Shown piece after piece: positions 45,328-57,178 of a stretch of DNA of 64,000 nucleotides. The DNA is taken from assembly GCA_009801085.1 (NCBI GenBank), contig VNWV01000005.1, positions 2,108,001-2,172,000 on the forward strand. The letters are read 5' to 3'. Below the pieces are notes generated by a model. The model searched no databases. It saw only the letters and a program-made list of their open reading frames with translations, and was not told the DNA's origin. The stretch comes from Lasiodiplodia sp. COLG20 (Eukaryota; Ascomycota; Dothideomycetes; Botryosphaeriales; Botryosphaeriaceae). The position numbers were made by a program, and so were the translations under genes. Within the stretch, counting starts at the first letter, position 1, and each line of letters starts with the position of its first letter.

Positions 45328-47077
45328 TTACTTCCGCTCCCTCAGCTCCCCGTTGCCTTCGGGTTTTTGTGCGCCACTAGACCCTTTCGTATCATCCAGA
45401 AGAGGGATCGCTTCGAAGCTACCGCTTCTTCCTGTATTTGAGACGTTCATTCCCGCAGCGGCGCCCGTGCTCAATTTTTGCGAGCTATTTTCGCCGACTC
45501 CCTCGGATTTGGGTACCGGCTCTTCTTTCTCCTCGTTGGGAGTCTTCAAGCCGCCACTGAAGTCCGGTGAGTTCTGCCACTTCGCGACATCCCGTTTAAG
45601 CTGGTCAAGTTCCTTCTGGAAGCGTTTGCCAAATACCTCAATGTAGTAGTTAGCACCGTTGTAAATAGACCAGATGAACACTGTCATCAGGAAGCCCGAC
45701 GACGCCCAACGGTACCAAAACCAGATCGGACATGGCACCATTGTGAGAACAGCGTACGAATACTGAATGAGCATAAAAGCCGGCTCTTGCCACGCGTCGG
45801 GGAGGCTTAAAACCGCCTTTCCAATCAAAGTTGGCCCGTAGGACTTCCGCAGCCACGTGAACGACGTAGGCCGGCCTGCAGCGATCTTGTCGCGGCGTCT
45901 GACAGTAATCAGAAAGTGGTACGATAGTTGCCAGATTGCATATGGCACGGTAGCCCAAATCACCATCTGGCGGAGCGTGTAGTGTTCCGGAGAATCGGGA
46001 GCGGAGTGTATGATTGTATGGACCGCCGGAAACCTCTCAAGTTGAAGAGAGGCCGGGATGAGATGGACCATGCAATGAAGGGCGGCACATGGCATGATGT
46101 GGATGAAGAGGCTATACGATATGTTAGAGGTGCAAAACCGCGACCGTGGGATCCACTTACGAGGTGACTTTATCTAGGGAATGGAAAACCAGCGAGTTTC
46201 TCCACATCGCAATCGCCACAGCGTTGTTGCCGAAGGCCAAGCAGTAAGAACTAATGAACAAGCGTTTGCTGTTGGGGAAGATCCAGATGCTGAGGAATAA
46301 GAGGAAGTTGGTAAAATAGCAGAGGTCGGCGAGGAAATAGTGGTATCCCTTTTTGTGGTAGGTGTAGTACCGGATGGGCATGAAGTAGAGAAGCTGGGCA
46401 GAGTACCAGGTAGGGAACCATTCCGGATGCGCGCCGATGAGGTAGCCGCTGATGAAGATGTTGAGCACACCGGCGATAAAGGAAAGCTTCTCGCGTGCGG
46501 TCACGGCTTTGGAATCATTCCACCGCTGGCCGAGCCGGTCGACAGACTGGTGCATGCGCTTCTTGTACTTCTCCAGCTGCTCATCTGCGGTAGGCACGCG
46601 TCGCCGCCATTCGTCTATGACCAGGTCCTTTGCGTTCATGCCTTGAGACTTCAGGCGCTGTTGTTGGCGCTGTAGCTTTGTCTTTTGCTCGGAAATCGAA
46701 CGCTGAAATTGTTCGAGGCGTTGCGGGAGCGCGAGGTTCTCGATCATGTCGAAGATAGTGAGGCGGTCGGGAGGGACGAAGCTCTCGTCGTCGTCATCGT
46801 CGTACTTGCTGCTGGCGGAGAAAGAGCCGGAGCGCGAGTAGCCCGATGTATCTGGAGACGACGACAGGTAGCCATCGCCGCTGAGTGCAGACGACGCGTG
46901 TGTTGAGTCACCGGTAGAAGGTATCTGCGACGTCTCGGAGATGCCGCCAAGGGCAGGCTCTGAGCGGGAGCTCGGGATGTTCTGCGCCTCAGACATACTG
47001 GGCGCTTCTTCGATGGTTCGGAGGCTGGTTATGGATGCTGGGCGTTCAGGGGTTCGTGGTGGTCGGTCTGGAAGCAT
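45328..47077 (-). CDS. GPC1: Glycerophosphocholine acyltransferase 1 (GPC1, DUF2838)
   Basis: Two exons (47077-46161, 46111-45328) give 566 aa. GPC1 acylates glycerophosphocholine to lysophosphatidylcholine in the ER, part of phosphatidylcholine remodelling. A disordered Ser-rich N-terminus of about 100 residues precedes a Gln/Arg coiled segment (RQQQRLKSQGM). The multi-spanning core follows: LSFIAGVLNIFISGYLIGAH, WFPTWYSAQLLYFMPIRYYT, CYFTNFLLFLSIW, IHIMPCAALHCMVHLIPA and PCPIWFWYRWAS. The HIMP and conserved His/Trp residues in membrane segments match DUF2838. The cytosolic tail is acidic and Ser-rich. The gene diverges from SMC1. Confidence 0.92.
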
Positions 47078-47535
47078 GGTGTTGTGTCAGTTTCGAAACA
47101 GACGAAAGCATGGGCTCAAGAGTGCAAGAGAGCGTATGTACATACGTGAGGTGGACGCGACTTTTTGCTAGCCCCGCGGCCTAGTGCATCATGCGGAGGT
47201 TGACGGGGAAGGGTGCAACGCGAGGGATTCAAAGGGCACAAGGTGTCGAGGACGTGGTCAAGGAGACGGCTGTGATTGGAGTCGGCGGAAACTTGGCCTG
47301 GAGCTCTGCCTGCCACTATGTCATTCAGAGCTTGGGCCAGCGCCAAGCCTCAGGGTGCCCGGGGCCTGTTGGCGCAGCGCGTTCCCGACGCGTCGCTCTC
47401 CAGCAACTTCACCGATCGCCGCCGTCCTTTGTCACCGCCCCGCCTCTGGTCATGCGCCTTTGCGCGCCGCTTCTGAATTCCCACCCAGGACCGCTTTGTT
47501 GCTAGGCGCGCGAAGTCTGCGCTCCGACCGCCGCC
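47078..47535. promoter_or_regulatory. Divergent promoter of GPC1 and SMC1 with an MCB-like box
   Basis: These 458 bp separate the two ATGs. The hexamer ACGCGT at 47388-47393 lies about 145 bp before the SMC1 start and equals the MluI cell-cycle box bound by MBF in yeasts, where cohesin genes are expressed at G1/S. Function here is inferred. Confidence 0.5.
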
Positions 47536-50500
47536 ATGGGCAAGCTCATCCGGCTCGAACTCTTCAGTACGCCTCACCCCGCGCAGTGTCACCTTGTCGC
47601 GTTGCATCGCTGACTGCTCCCAGACTTCAAGTCTTATCGCGGCCATCATGTTTTATTGTTTGGCGATTCGCACTTCACTTCCATCATCGGTCCCAATGGT
47701 TCGGGCAAGTCCAATTCGTAAGTCGTCTGCAAACCCATCTGTCTGGGCATACTGACTCTTGGCGGCAGAATGGACGCAATCTCGTTCGTCCTGGGCATCA
47801 AGTCTTCGCATCTTCGATCGAGCCATTTGCGCGACCTAGTCTACCGCGGCCGTGTCCTCCGGACTTCGAAGATCAATGCAGACGGCACAGCCACCGAGCA
47901 GACCGGTGATGCGCACACCAACGGCCATACCAACGGCACCGCTGCCTCCGACGATGAGGGCAGCACGCAGCGGAGTAGCCAGCGCAATGACCCGCAGACG
48001 GCATGGGTCATGGCTGTCTACGAGGACGATGCCGGTGAGGAGCAGAAGTGGAAGCGCACCATTACCAGCAATGGCCAGAGCGAGTACAGAATTAATAACC
48101 GCATCGTCGCCGCCAAGCAATACAACGAGGCCCTCGAGGCGGAGAACATCCTGATCAAGGCTCGCAATTTTCTGGTCTTCCAGGGTGATGTGGAAGCCAT
48201 CGCGTCGCAGTCGCCCAAGGACCTGACCAGGCTTATTGAACAGATATCCGGAAGCTTGGAATACAAAGCCGACTACGAGCGCTTGAAAGTTGAGGCGGAG
48301 AAGGCCGCGGACGACCAGGGGTTCAAGCTAAACCAACGTCGTGCGATCAACTCCGAAATCAAGCAATACCAGGAACAAAAGAAGGAAGCGGAGAACTATG
48401 CTCGCAAAGCCGAGGAGCGCGACCAGGCCGTCGTCAGGCATGTGCTGTGGAAACTGTTCCACTTCCAGAGAATCATCGAGGAGTCGGGGGCCGAGATTCA
48501 AAAGCACCAGGAAGAACTCAAGGAGCACCGCCGCAGTACGGAGAAATACGAGCAGCGACTCGAGGACGCCAAGCGAGCTCAGGCAAAGGTCGGGCAGAAT
48601 GTTTCCAAGGTAGAGCGAGGGATTAAAGAGAAGGAAAAGGAGATCGAAGATAAAGAGAACAGCCTGGTCCCCATTGATGAGAAGATCGCCATCTCGAACC
48701 GGAACGTGAAGAGATACGAGGCAAGGATTGAGGAGATCACCAAGGAAAGCGACAGCCAATCCCGCAACGTTGATCAGCTCAAGAAAGACTTGGCTACAGT
48801 ACAAAAGGCGCAGCGGAAATGGGAGGAAGATTTCCGCCAGACTACCCAAGGCGGCCAACAGCTGAGCGAAGCGGATCTGCAGGAATACAGCAAGCTCCGG
48901 AGTGAACTCACAAAGCGCTCTGCGGCCACCCAAATTCGCGTTGACAACCTCACTCGACAACTCAAAACTGACGAGGAAACCGTCAACAGCCTGAGAAGCA
49001 AGGTCGAAAGCACGCAAGCCCAAGCCAAGAAGCTGGAAGAGGAGCTGCATCAGCTTGGCGAACGCCGCGACAGCACCGAGGCGCACATTAAGCAGACGCA
49101 AAAGGACATTGACACAAAGAAGAAGGAATTCAACAATCTGACGTCCGAACGCTTGCGCGCTGCCCAAAAACAGACCGAACTGGAGGAGAAGCTCCAAGAT
49201 GTCCTCAACAAGTTGCTTGAGGCGGACGACGGCCGCCGTGAGAGCGAGAAGGAGCTCCGTGCCAAGGAAACCGTGGCTGCGATGAAGCGTATTTTCCCTG
49301 GAGTCCGTGGCAGAGTACATGAGCTCTGCAAGCCCAAGCAGAAGAAATTCGAAACTGCGGTCAGCACGGTCCTTGGCCGTCATTTTGACGCAATTGTGGT
49401 CGACACTGAGAAGACTGCGAAGGATTGCATTCAGTACTTGCGTGACCAGAGGGCTGGGCAAGGCACCTTCATCCCGTTAGACACGATCCAGGTCAAGGCT
49501 GTCAACCCGAATTTGAAGGGGATGCATCGTGGCATGCGCCTTGCCATCGACACAATCGAATATGACAGCTCTGTAGAGCGAGCAATGTCCTACGCCTGTG
49601 GCAATTCCATTGTCTGCGATGATCTGAACGTGGCAAAGCACCTCGCTTATGAGAAAGGTGTGGACGCGAAGGCAGTTACTCTCGATGGTGTTGTGATCCA
49701 CAAGGGTGGCCTTATGACTGGTGGACGGGGACCGCAGGACCGAAACGCCCGTCGATGGGAAGACACTGAGGTCGAAAACCTGCGTCGGTTGAGGGACAAG
49801 CTCATGGCAGAACATGCTGCGTTGCCTAAGGGTCACCGCCGCGGTGCAGAAGAAGAGGCCTTGCAGGGGGAGCTGGCTGGCCTTGAGCAGCGACTTTACT
49901 ACATGCGCGAGGAAGTCAAGACTCTGAATCGAAACATCGAAAGCAAGAAACGTGAGCATGCTTTTGCCATGGAGCAGCTGAACGAGGCTCGGCCAAAATA
50001 TCAAGAGCAGTCGCAAGGCCTTGCGAACTTGAAGGACAATCTGCAGACCTTCCGGAACTCCGTCAGTGAGGTCGAGGACGATGTTTTCGGTCCCTTCTGC
50101 CAACGTCTTGGATATGAAAATATCCGGGCTTTCGAGGCCCAGCAAGGATCTCTTCAGCAAGAAGCAGCACAAAAGAAGCTGGAATTCACACTCCAGCGGA
50201 GCAAGCTGGAGAATCAATTGAGTTTTGAAACCCAGCGCCTACAGGCCACTCGCGACCGCATCAAGGGCCTTGAGGACCATGCCACCCGCGATGAGCAGCT
50301 AATTGCAAAGTTGGAGTCCCAAAAGGAGACGATTCAGAACGAAATTGACGTCCTTAGCGCCGAACTGGAGCAACTCAAGGAGCAAGTCGCGGGTCTTCGA
50401 GACAAGTATAACCGGCGTGTAGAAGAGGTCAATGAGCAGCGCCGCGAGCTGCAGAAACGCAATAAGAACGTCGAGGGCACCCTCAAAGCCGTATCAGGCC

Positions 50501-51514
50501 TCGAAGCCGAGGTTCAGCGCAACGGCGCAGATCGTTATGCTCTGCTCCGAAAGTGCAAGATCGACGAGATCAAGATTCCCCTGGCTCGGGGTTCCCTCGA
50601 AAAACTGCCTTTGAACAACCTGCTGAATGGAACAGCTGATCCGGACGCAATGGACGTGGACGGCGAGGATCAGGATGCCACGCAGATGGCCGGGGTCGAC
50701 GTTCAAGACTATGGGATTGAAGTGGACTTCAGCTCACTAGATGAGGACCTCAAAGAAGACGAGTCTACCCGGGCCAACGAGAAGCTGGAGGAAGCCATCA
50801 ACACTCTCAACTCGGAGCTCGACAAGATGGCGCCGAACATGCGTGCGAATGAGCGTCTCGAGGGAGTGGAATCGCGTCTCAAGACCACAGAGAAGGACTT
50901 TGAAAATGCCCGCAAGACCGCCAGTCGTGCTCGCAGAGAGTTCGAAGACGTGAAGGAAAAGCGTCTCGAGCTCTTCAACAAGGCTTTCGAGCACATCAGC
51001 GGACAAATAGGCAAAGTCTACAAGGATCTTACTCGGTCAGCGGCTTTTCCTCTCGGCGGCCAGGCTTATCTCGACCAGGAAGACAGCGAAGAGCCGTACC
51101 TTGCTGGTCTCAAATATCACGCCATGCCTCCGCTTAAGCGGTTCCGAGACATGGAACATCTCAGTGGTGGTGAAAAGACGATCGCAGCGCTAGCTCTCCT
51201 GTTCAGCATCCACTCATTCCAACCCAGTCCTTTCTTCGTCCTGGACGAGGTAGACGCTGCACTGGATAACATTAACGTTATGAGGGTAGCACAGTATGTG
51301 AAAGAGCACGCGGGGCCAGGCATGCAATTTATTGTCATTAGCTTGAAGACTGGCTTCTTCCAGGAAAGCGAGAGTTTGGTGGGAGTGATGAGAGACCAGA
51401 CGGCAAATTCCTCAAGGACATTGACACTGGATGTAAGTGCATATCTCCCTAGCTCAACAAGGGACGGCAGGGCTGACCAATCCATCACAGCTGCGGAAGT
51501 ACCAGGCCGCTTAG
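47536..51514 (+). CDS. SMC1: Cohesin subunit SMC1
   Basis: Four exons (47536-47566, 47624-47717, 47769-51432, 51491-51514) give 1,270 aa; the last exon codes only LRKYQAA. SMC1 pairs with SMC3 in the cohesin ring that holds sister chromatids. The N-terminal ATPase head shows NFKSYRGHH and Walker A GPNGSGKSN, then FLVFQGDVEAIA, which is typical of SMC1. Two long coiled coils flank a hinge near residues 525-680 (MKRIFPGVRGRVHELCKPK to GGLMTGGRGPQDRN). The C-terminal head has the signature LSGGEKTIAALALLFSIHSF and Walker B FFVLDEVDAALDN. A low-complexity insert of about 40 aa (Thr/Asn/Gly-rich) follows the first strands. It is nuclear and essential in known fungi. Confidence 0.96.
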
Positions 51515-52279
51515 ACGAAAGCCAAAAATCATCGCTGGCGCATTCCAGGATATCGGATGTGGGACTCTATATCCCCAGGCTTGTATATTGATGAGATGCG
51601 GTTCGTTTTCATAGCGGTTATGGATATGGGCGTTCGGGAAAAGGACTCGGCACGTTGTTCGTTTCTCGCAATGGGGCAATGCGTGCCACCAGCTATCTTC
51701 TAATTTCAACTGTATTTTGTCATGGTATGCAAAGCGGGCCGGCCATCCCTCGCATGGATTGTCAGCGAGCACTTGGCTCGGCACACAATATGCCGTGTCT
51801 GCGGCATCACGTAAGCTACGGCACAAGCTGCGGCCACATCTGCGGCATCTCCTGCGACAACTTCTGCGGCATCTCTGTTGGCCGACATGTGGATGTATTT
51901 CCACGACGAAGGAAATGTTTCGTGCCCGAAGTACAAGCGATGCTACATGTACGTGACTGCGTGTGTCTGGCACTGGCACATGACCTGTCGCGTCATCCAC
52001 ATTGACCACTACATCAAGCTTTGGGGGGGAAAGCGGTGCTCTCTGATCAGCTCCAGTGGGTGAGCTCATTGGCGCTGCATTGCGCCATGCCGCCCAGAGC
52101 GGGGTCCCTCGCGGATCATCACTATCCAAGAGCTTTGTCAACCTTGTCTCAGCGATTGCACCATCTCCCGGATGCTCCGCTCATTCTTGGTACAATGTTA
52201 TATAAAAGATAGGCCGTCTTCCTCCACAAAGTCTGATTCACTGATAACTTGATTTTCTCACTGGCACCCAACCAAGAAC
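51515..52279. other. Intergenic between SMC1 and the carbonic anhydrase gene
   Basis: About 765 bp. It contains imperfect copies of tctgcggcat near 51797, 51839 and 51866, and no protein-like gene. The right end is the carbonic anhydrase promoter. Confidence 0.5.
52198..52209 (+). promoter_or_regulatory. TATA box of the carbonic anhydrase gene
   Basis: The stretch ttatataaaag lies about 75 bp before the ATG, followed by a pyrimidine/adenine leader. It is the clearest TATA element in the window and suggests strongly regulated or high expression. Confidence 0.6.
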
Positions 52280-52894
52280 ATGACTACCCCCATCCAACAG
52301 AACCTGGTCGAGAAGAACAAAGAGTATGCAGCAAGCTTCACGAAAGGGCATCTTGCGCTTCCTCCGGCTAAGAAATATGCTGTTGGTGAGTACGCAGCGG
52401 TGGATCAACACGGGAATAATGCTCATATTGGCTCGTATAGTGACGTGCATGGATGCGCGAATCGACCCGGCGGCCGCCTATGTAAGCCGTCTCGAAGGGT
52501 CGATATGACATGTACTCATGCTTTGCGGCAGGGAATCGACCTTGGAGACGCACATGTCATCCGGAACGCGGGCGGGTCTGCCAAAGATGCGCTCCGCAGT
52601 CTGATCATATCGCAGCAGCTGCTGGGGACGCAGGAAATCGTGCTCATCAAGCACACGGGATGCGGGATGCTGACGTTCAGCAACGAGGAGGCGCAGGCGC
52701 TGGTCGATACGAATCTGGGCAAGGAGGCGGGGGAGCAGGTCAAGGGGCTCGATTTTCTGGCGTTTCCGGATTTGGAGGAGGAGGTCCGCAGGGACGTCAA
52801 GTGGCTGGCAGAGCAGAAAACGATCCCGCGGCAGGTCACGGTCAGCGGGTGGGTTTATGAGGTCGAGACGGGCAGGATCAGGAGGGTGGAGTAG
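52280..52894 (+). CDS. Beta-class carbonic anhydrase, short form
   Basis: Three exons (52280-52385, 52441-52481, 52532-52894) give 169 aa, the short-chain type of beta carbonic anhydrase. The enzyme interconverts CO2 and bicarbonate with zinc. The first intron interrupts the VVTCMDARIDP motif, whose Cys and Asp-Arg form the zinc and catalytic dyad; HVIRNAGG and the second zinc motif IKHTGCGM follow. This short subclass is distinct from the longer plant/NCE103 type; it is usually cytosolic and lacks a targeting peptide, and none is seen here. A TATA box sits 75 bp upstream. The C-terminus ends with the strand VTVSGWVYEVETG. Confidence 0.92.
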   Translation: MTTPIQQNLVEKNKEYAASFTKGHLALPPAKKYAVGEYAAVDQHGNNAHIGSYSDVHGCANRPGGRLCKPSRRVDMTCTHALRQGIDLGDAHVIRNAGGSAKDALRSLIISQQLLGTQEIVLIKHTGCGMLTFSNEEAQALVDTNLGKEAGEQVKGLDFLAFPDLEEEVRRDVKWLAEQKTIPRQVTVSGWVYEVETGRIRRVE

Positions 52895-53397
52895 GGTCTG
52901 TGAGGACTATTTTAAGAGGCCATGTTGAAGTTGACCTGAGTTCCTGTCGATCCCGACGCGTGATCTTCGCACGAAATTGGATGTGCAGAAATTGGCAGCG
53001 CGCATGAGCAGCAAGCGGGCAAATAAAAGACTGGGGCGAGGTCAGCCGTCTGCAGTCGACTGCGCGCACGCGGCTTGGATCATCCTTGCCGCAGCCTCCG
53101 GACGCCGCATCTGCAGGGTCAAGATTGCCCGCTCGCTGTGCTGGCTAGCCTAGGGTCCACCACCGGACGCGTCCAACACAACGGCCTCAGGAGTCCGCTC
53201 ACCCTCGCACAATCCTCAAGGGGACACGCCAGTCTCTCGCTCACGTCACGCGCCTGCCTTCGCCCGTCTCTACCTGAAACCACTGCCCAACTTACTCGCT
53301 CACCGCCCGCGCCCACCGACCCTTTGTGTCCTCTCGGCACCCCAACTCGCCGCACCTCCCAGGCCTGCGGCCACACCCTCTCTTGCGACCCATCACC
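52895..53397. other. Intergenic, promoter of the conserved coiled-coil protein gene
   Basis: About 500 bp. From about 53100 it becomes rich in C and T, as expected of a fungal 5' leader. No independent gene was seen; frames here run into the downstream gene. Confidence 0.45.
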
Positions 53398-54602
53398 ATG
53401 TCGTCCGCCGACCAAGCTCGCCCGGTCACCCCCGGTGAGCACCGCCGGACCTCTTCCCTTGAATTCAACCGATCTCCGCAGAGCCGTCGCTCGTCTGCCG
53501 CATACTCGCCCGTGCAGGCCCGCCCGCCGCACAGTCTGCACCCCGCCGCCAGCTACGGCGAGCTCAACGGAGACGGCGATGACTCGTTCAACGCCGGCGA
53601 GCTCGGCAACCTGGCCGACGAGCTGGCCGACGCCGAGGAGGACGAGTATGAGGACGGCGAGGCCGACGCCTCCATGATGCAGTCGCAGCTCGTCGACCAG
53701 ACCCAGCCTCAGGAGCTGCCCAACGGCCACTCCCGTCACATCTCCCGCGACGATGTCATGCAAACCCCCAAGACGGCCACGACGCTGAGCCCGTCCTCGC
53801 GCGTCAACCACCGCCGCAACCGCTCCCGCTACGACGGCTCCGACTATGGCAGCGAGAGCGACCTCGAGGCCTCGGACAGCATCTCGGCAAGCCTTGAGGC
53901 CAAGATGGCCGCTATTGAACACTTGGCCCGCCGGGGAACCGAGGACAACGGAAGCGCCACCGACGGCGTCTTCATTCGCCTGACGGAGCAGCTGCGAGAC
54001 CTGGGCAGCCAGGCTGGCGTTGAGAGCGGCGCCACGCGGTACGCACCCCCAACAAACCTCCCGAGCGATGCAGGAACACTAATTCGTGTCATAGTCTGAT
54101 CACTGCCCACACGGCCCTGACCACCCATCTCAGCCACCAGACCCGGCTGCTGACCTCGCTGACGTCGTCGCTTCTTTCTCCCCTCGCCCCGCCGCTCTCT
54201 CCTGAAGCCATTGACGCTCTCCTACCCCTCATTGCTGACGCTCTGGAGTCCCTTCCCTCAGCACCCCCCGCTCCGCTCAACGCCCTAGGAGGCCTGAGCG
54301 GCGAGACGCACGATTTCCTCGACACAGTCAGCTACCTTTCGGACAGCCTGCACATGGGCCGTCAGACATCCAACCTGGCCCAGCGGCGGTTAAAGGTCGT
54401 CAGGGAGGCCATGAGCGAATGGCGCCGCGAGAACGAGCTCCGTGAAGAGGGCATTCGGTGGATCGAGAAGGGTAGCTGGGACAACCGGTTGAAGGAGAGG
54501 GAGGCCGCCAGTGTCTGCAACGACGTGGTCGGTGGCTTTGAAGAGGCCTGCAAGGGCTGGCGGGAGAGGCTAGTCGCGATGAGCGAAGTCCCCGCAGCTT
54601 GA
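53398..54602 (+). CDS. Conserved fungal protein of unknown function, disordered then helical
   Basis: Two exons (53398-54038, 54095-54602) give 382 aa. The first 160 residues are disordered (Ser, Arg, Pro, with an acidic stretch ELADAEEDEYEDGEADA). The C-terminal half is helical and leucine-rich: LITAHTALTTHLSHQTRLLT, LLSPLAPPLSPEAIDALLPL, then DFLDTVSYLSDSLHMGRQTS and a basic helix with REAMSEWRRENELREEGIRW, ending CKGWRERLVAMSE. It looks like a coiled-coil adaptor. I do not know a function and propose none. The junction ACG CG/T CTG preserves frame. Confidence 0.75.
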
Positions 54603-56288
54603 AGGAATTCTTTACGGGAATGAAGAGGAGGAGGGAGCATGAAGAACAACACCCAGTGATATCCACAACCAAGAGAAGAGAGACCGGGACCACGTTGGCT
54701 TGATACCCAACACCACGACACGAGACTTGATTATTTTCCTTTTTTCCCCTTGTTTTTGACCCGGAGCAGAACACAACAAGAAACACCGAATTTGACTAGC
54801 GAGGAGCAGGAAGAATGCATAGATCGGTCAGGACTCTCTTGTCTCGGAGATTGTCATTCGAGAAGAAAGTTTTGGAGTACATGGAATTTCGGGGGCATCT
54901 TTCACGGCGTTGGGGCGGCAACGGATTAATTTGGAAGGGGCAGGGAGAGAAAATTGACTGCCTGTTGACTGGATTATTCGCACACAACCGGAGAGGGTAT
55001 CGCACGCCCTCCGCTTCGTACCCTTCGCGCAAACCCGCCCAGTTCATTCGAAACGCACGGCCTCGTATAGAGAAAGAGAGAGAAAGAACGCACAGGCTTT
55101 TTGCACTCTTTTGCCTGATTCCTTTTGTGGAGAAGTTTCTCTTCTTTTCATGTAGCGACTAGGGTCCTTCTATCACATTCGTAGACGTATGTATTTCGTT
55201 TGGCTATTTCTTGCCTGAGGCCATAAAGACGTTTCGACAAAGCTGCATGGGCACTAGTGCTGGAGATCCGGCAAAAAGCTTGTCTTTCACAGGGAGCGTT
55301 CCGCAAATTTAGGCACTGGATGGCGCTGACGTAATGACCTTCAGGGTCAGGGTCGCCACGTGGCTCGGCAATCAAGATAAGGCGGCCGAGCTAAGCCACG
55401 GAGAAAGCGAAAGGGTCTCTCCGTCAAGAAGCTTTTCCTTATACAGGGACTCGTGCTGGGGATGGCCTCGAATGAGCTTGGACGATGGTGGCGCGGTGAC
55501 GAGCACTCGAGCTTCTGATTACGAGAAGCCCGTCGATGAGAACCGTCCATCCCACCCTGCTGTGAGCACCTCATCTAAACAAAAAGAGCGTATCGACGCT
55601 TGTCGACGTCCGTACCAATCGAGTTTCGAGCTGTGCACCTTGCTCGCCATGCCTTTCGGCCGATAGAGATAATAGATTGCTAACACCTCGTCCGATAATC
55701 TAATCGGCGGGTGCTCACGGTATTTACTCGGAGGCAAGCGCGCATTCAAGGAGGCCAAGGCCTCTTGGCTGCATGATAGTAGCCTCCAAGACGATGCAGA
55801 ACGCCTTCAAGCCTTACGACACTCTGTGGAAGAGAAGGGTGTCATGAGCCGCACTAGGCCCTTTATGGAAAGAGCCGAGGTGTTTTCGGGTCTCCGAAAT
55901 CGCGTTCTCGTCCTCACGCACTTCCCGTGGGTCTTCTCCTTCTCTTTCGACTCAGGCCCTTGCTTTGAGCAGAGCTGCGCACACGCAAGGCCCAGTGCTC
56001 CCACGGTGGACCCGCAACGCACCCTCTCGAAATTTTCCAAGATACGCCCGTAGATTCGGCCGACCGACGTGACCCTGCTCGTCCGCCCCCCTTCCGTTAT
56101 CCACCATGAGGTGAGTGGGTTTTGCAGCTAGTTATAATAAAGTCCTCCGGAGCTCCTCCGAGCTTCTCCAAACTGCTTGCTTGCCGGCTGGCTCCTGCTG
56201 CGTGCAATTGTTGGAGAAGCTCGATTTCCCGTTCCCTTTCCCTTTTGAGACGATTCGTTTGGTCGAGCACCAAAGCACTTCCACAACA
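54603..56288. other. 1.7-kb gene-free stretch upstream of the thioesterase
   Basis: Frames up to about 115 codons exist, but none is protein-like and none can be spliced into a sensible model. It should contain the 3' UTR of the upstream gene and the thioesterase promoter. A CT-rich leader begins near 56060. Confidence 0.5.
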
Positions 56289-56938
56289 ATGTCGACTCCC
56301 TACGATCCTCTAGCTCCTAAGTTTGATGCTAGTGAACCCATCAAGACACGCGGATCGAAATACATCAAATATGTCCTAGAGAATCAGTCCTACAAGGTAC
56401 GTCCTCCGTTTTGTTTCTTCCTTCTTCCCTTTTTTTCTTGGAATGCTAGCTGACAATGACTCGGTTTTCCTCGCAGCGCTTCGACGCGACAGCAATCCGA
56501 CAATGCGAGCTGCTGGATGCACAGGCGCGGGCTCCCAAGTCGGCGGACCGTACGCTGCCGCTGGCGACGACTGCGTGGAAGGTGTTCGTGCCGGAGGAGC
56601 TGACGAATGCGGGCGGAGCGCTGCATGGCGGCGCGGTGGCGACGCTGTTCGACATGTTGACGTCCTTTACCATCTCGTGCGCAGAAGACGTCGAGGGCAG
56701 CGGGTGGGAGGTCAACAACGTCAGCCGCACGCTCAACTGCTCGTACCTCAAGCCCATCATGCAGGGAGAGTACATGCGCGTCGAGTGCGAGGTTACGGCA
56801 CTGGGCAAGCGCAACGGCCTGTGCCGCGGCGTCATGCGCAAGTGGAATAAGGAGCGCGAGGATGGTGCCGGCGGCGATGTGTGCTACACGTGCGAGCATG
56901 GAAAGGTCAACACTGGCATTGCAGCTTCCAAGCTCTGA
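56289..56938 (+). CDS. Hotdog-fold acyl-CoA thioesterase (PaaI/THEM-like)
   Basis: Two exons (56289-56396, 56477-56938) give 189 aa. Hotdog thioesterases hydrolyse acyl-CoA. The central segment VPEELTNAGGALHGGAVATL carries the family HGG motif on the hot-dog helix, followed by FDMLTSFTIS, then the strand NNVSRTLNCSYLKPIMQGEY and CEVTALGKRNGLCRG. The PaaI-type LHGGAVATLFD sequence supports this over YbgC. The N-terminus has no clear presequence. The protein ends with the strand CYTCEHGKVNT. Acyl chain preference cannot be told. Confidence 0.87.
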
Positions 56939-57178
56939 GCAGCTTGCCGCGGTTCTTGTTTCATTCAATTAGGAATACCCGGAGACAATAGGGATAATTA
57001 ATGAAGACACTTTTATGTACTTGAAGTGCGATCACGTATACAAGCAGTCTTATCGATAAGCGTGCGGCGACGCGGGCGCCTGGAGCCTCCGCCGCAAGCT
57101 GCCCATGTCATTCCTCCCGCAGCAGCTGCTGCCTCTCCACCAACCCACCTCTCCCGGCCTCTCGACACCCCACCAACA
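56939..57178. other. Short intergenic region before CSN1
   Basis: 240 bp between the thioesterase stop and the CSN1 ATG, holding the end of one transcript and the promoter of the next. The last 70 bp are C-rich, as in other leaders here. Confidence 0.45.

Noticed and set aside
48328..49461. 377-codon minus-strand Leu/Phe-rich frame inside SMC1
   Set aside because: It is the antisense of SMC1 coiled-coil codons (Lys/Glu/Gln-rich), a common shadow effect.
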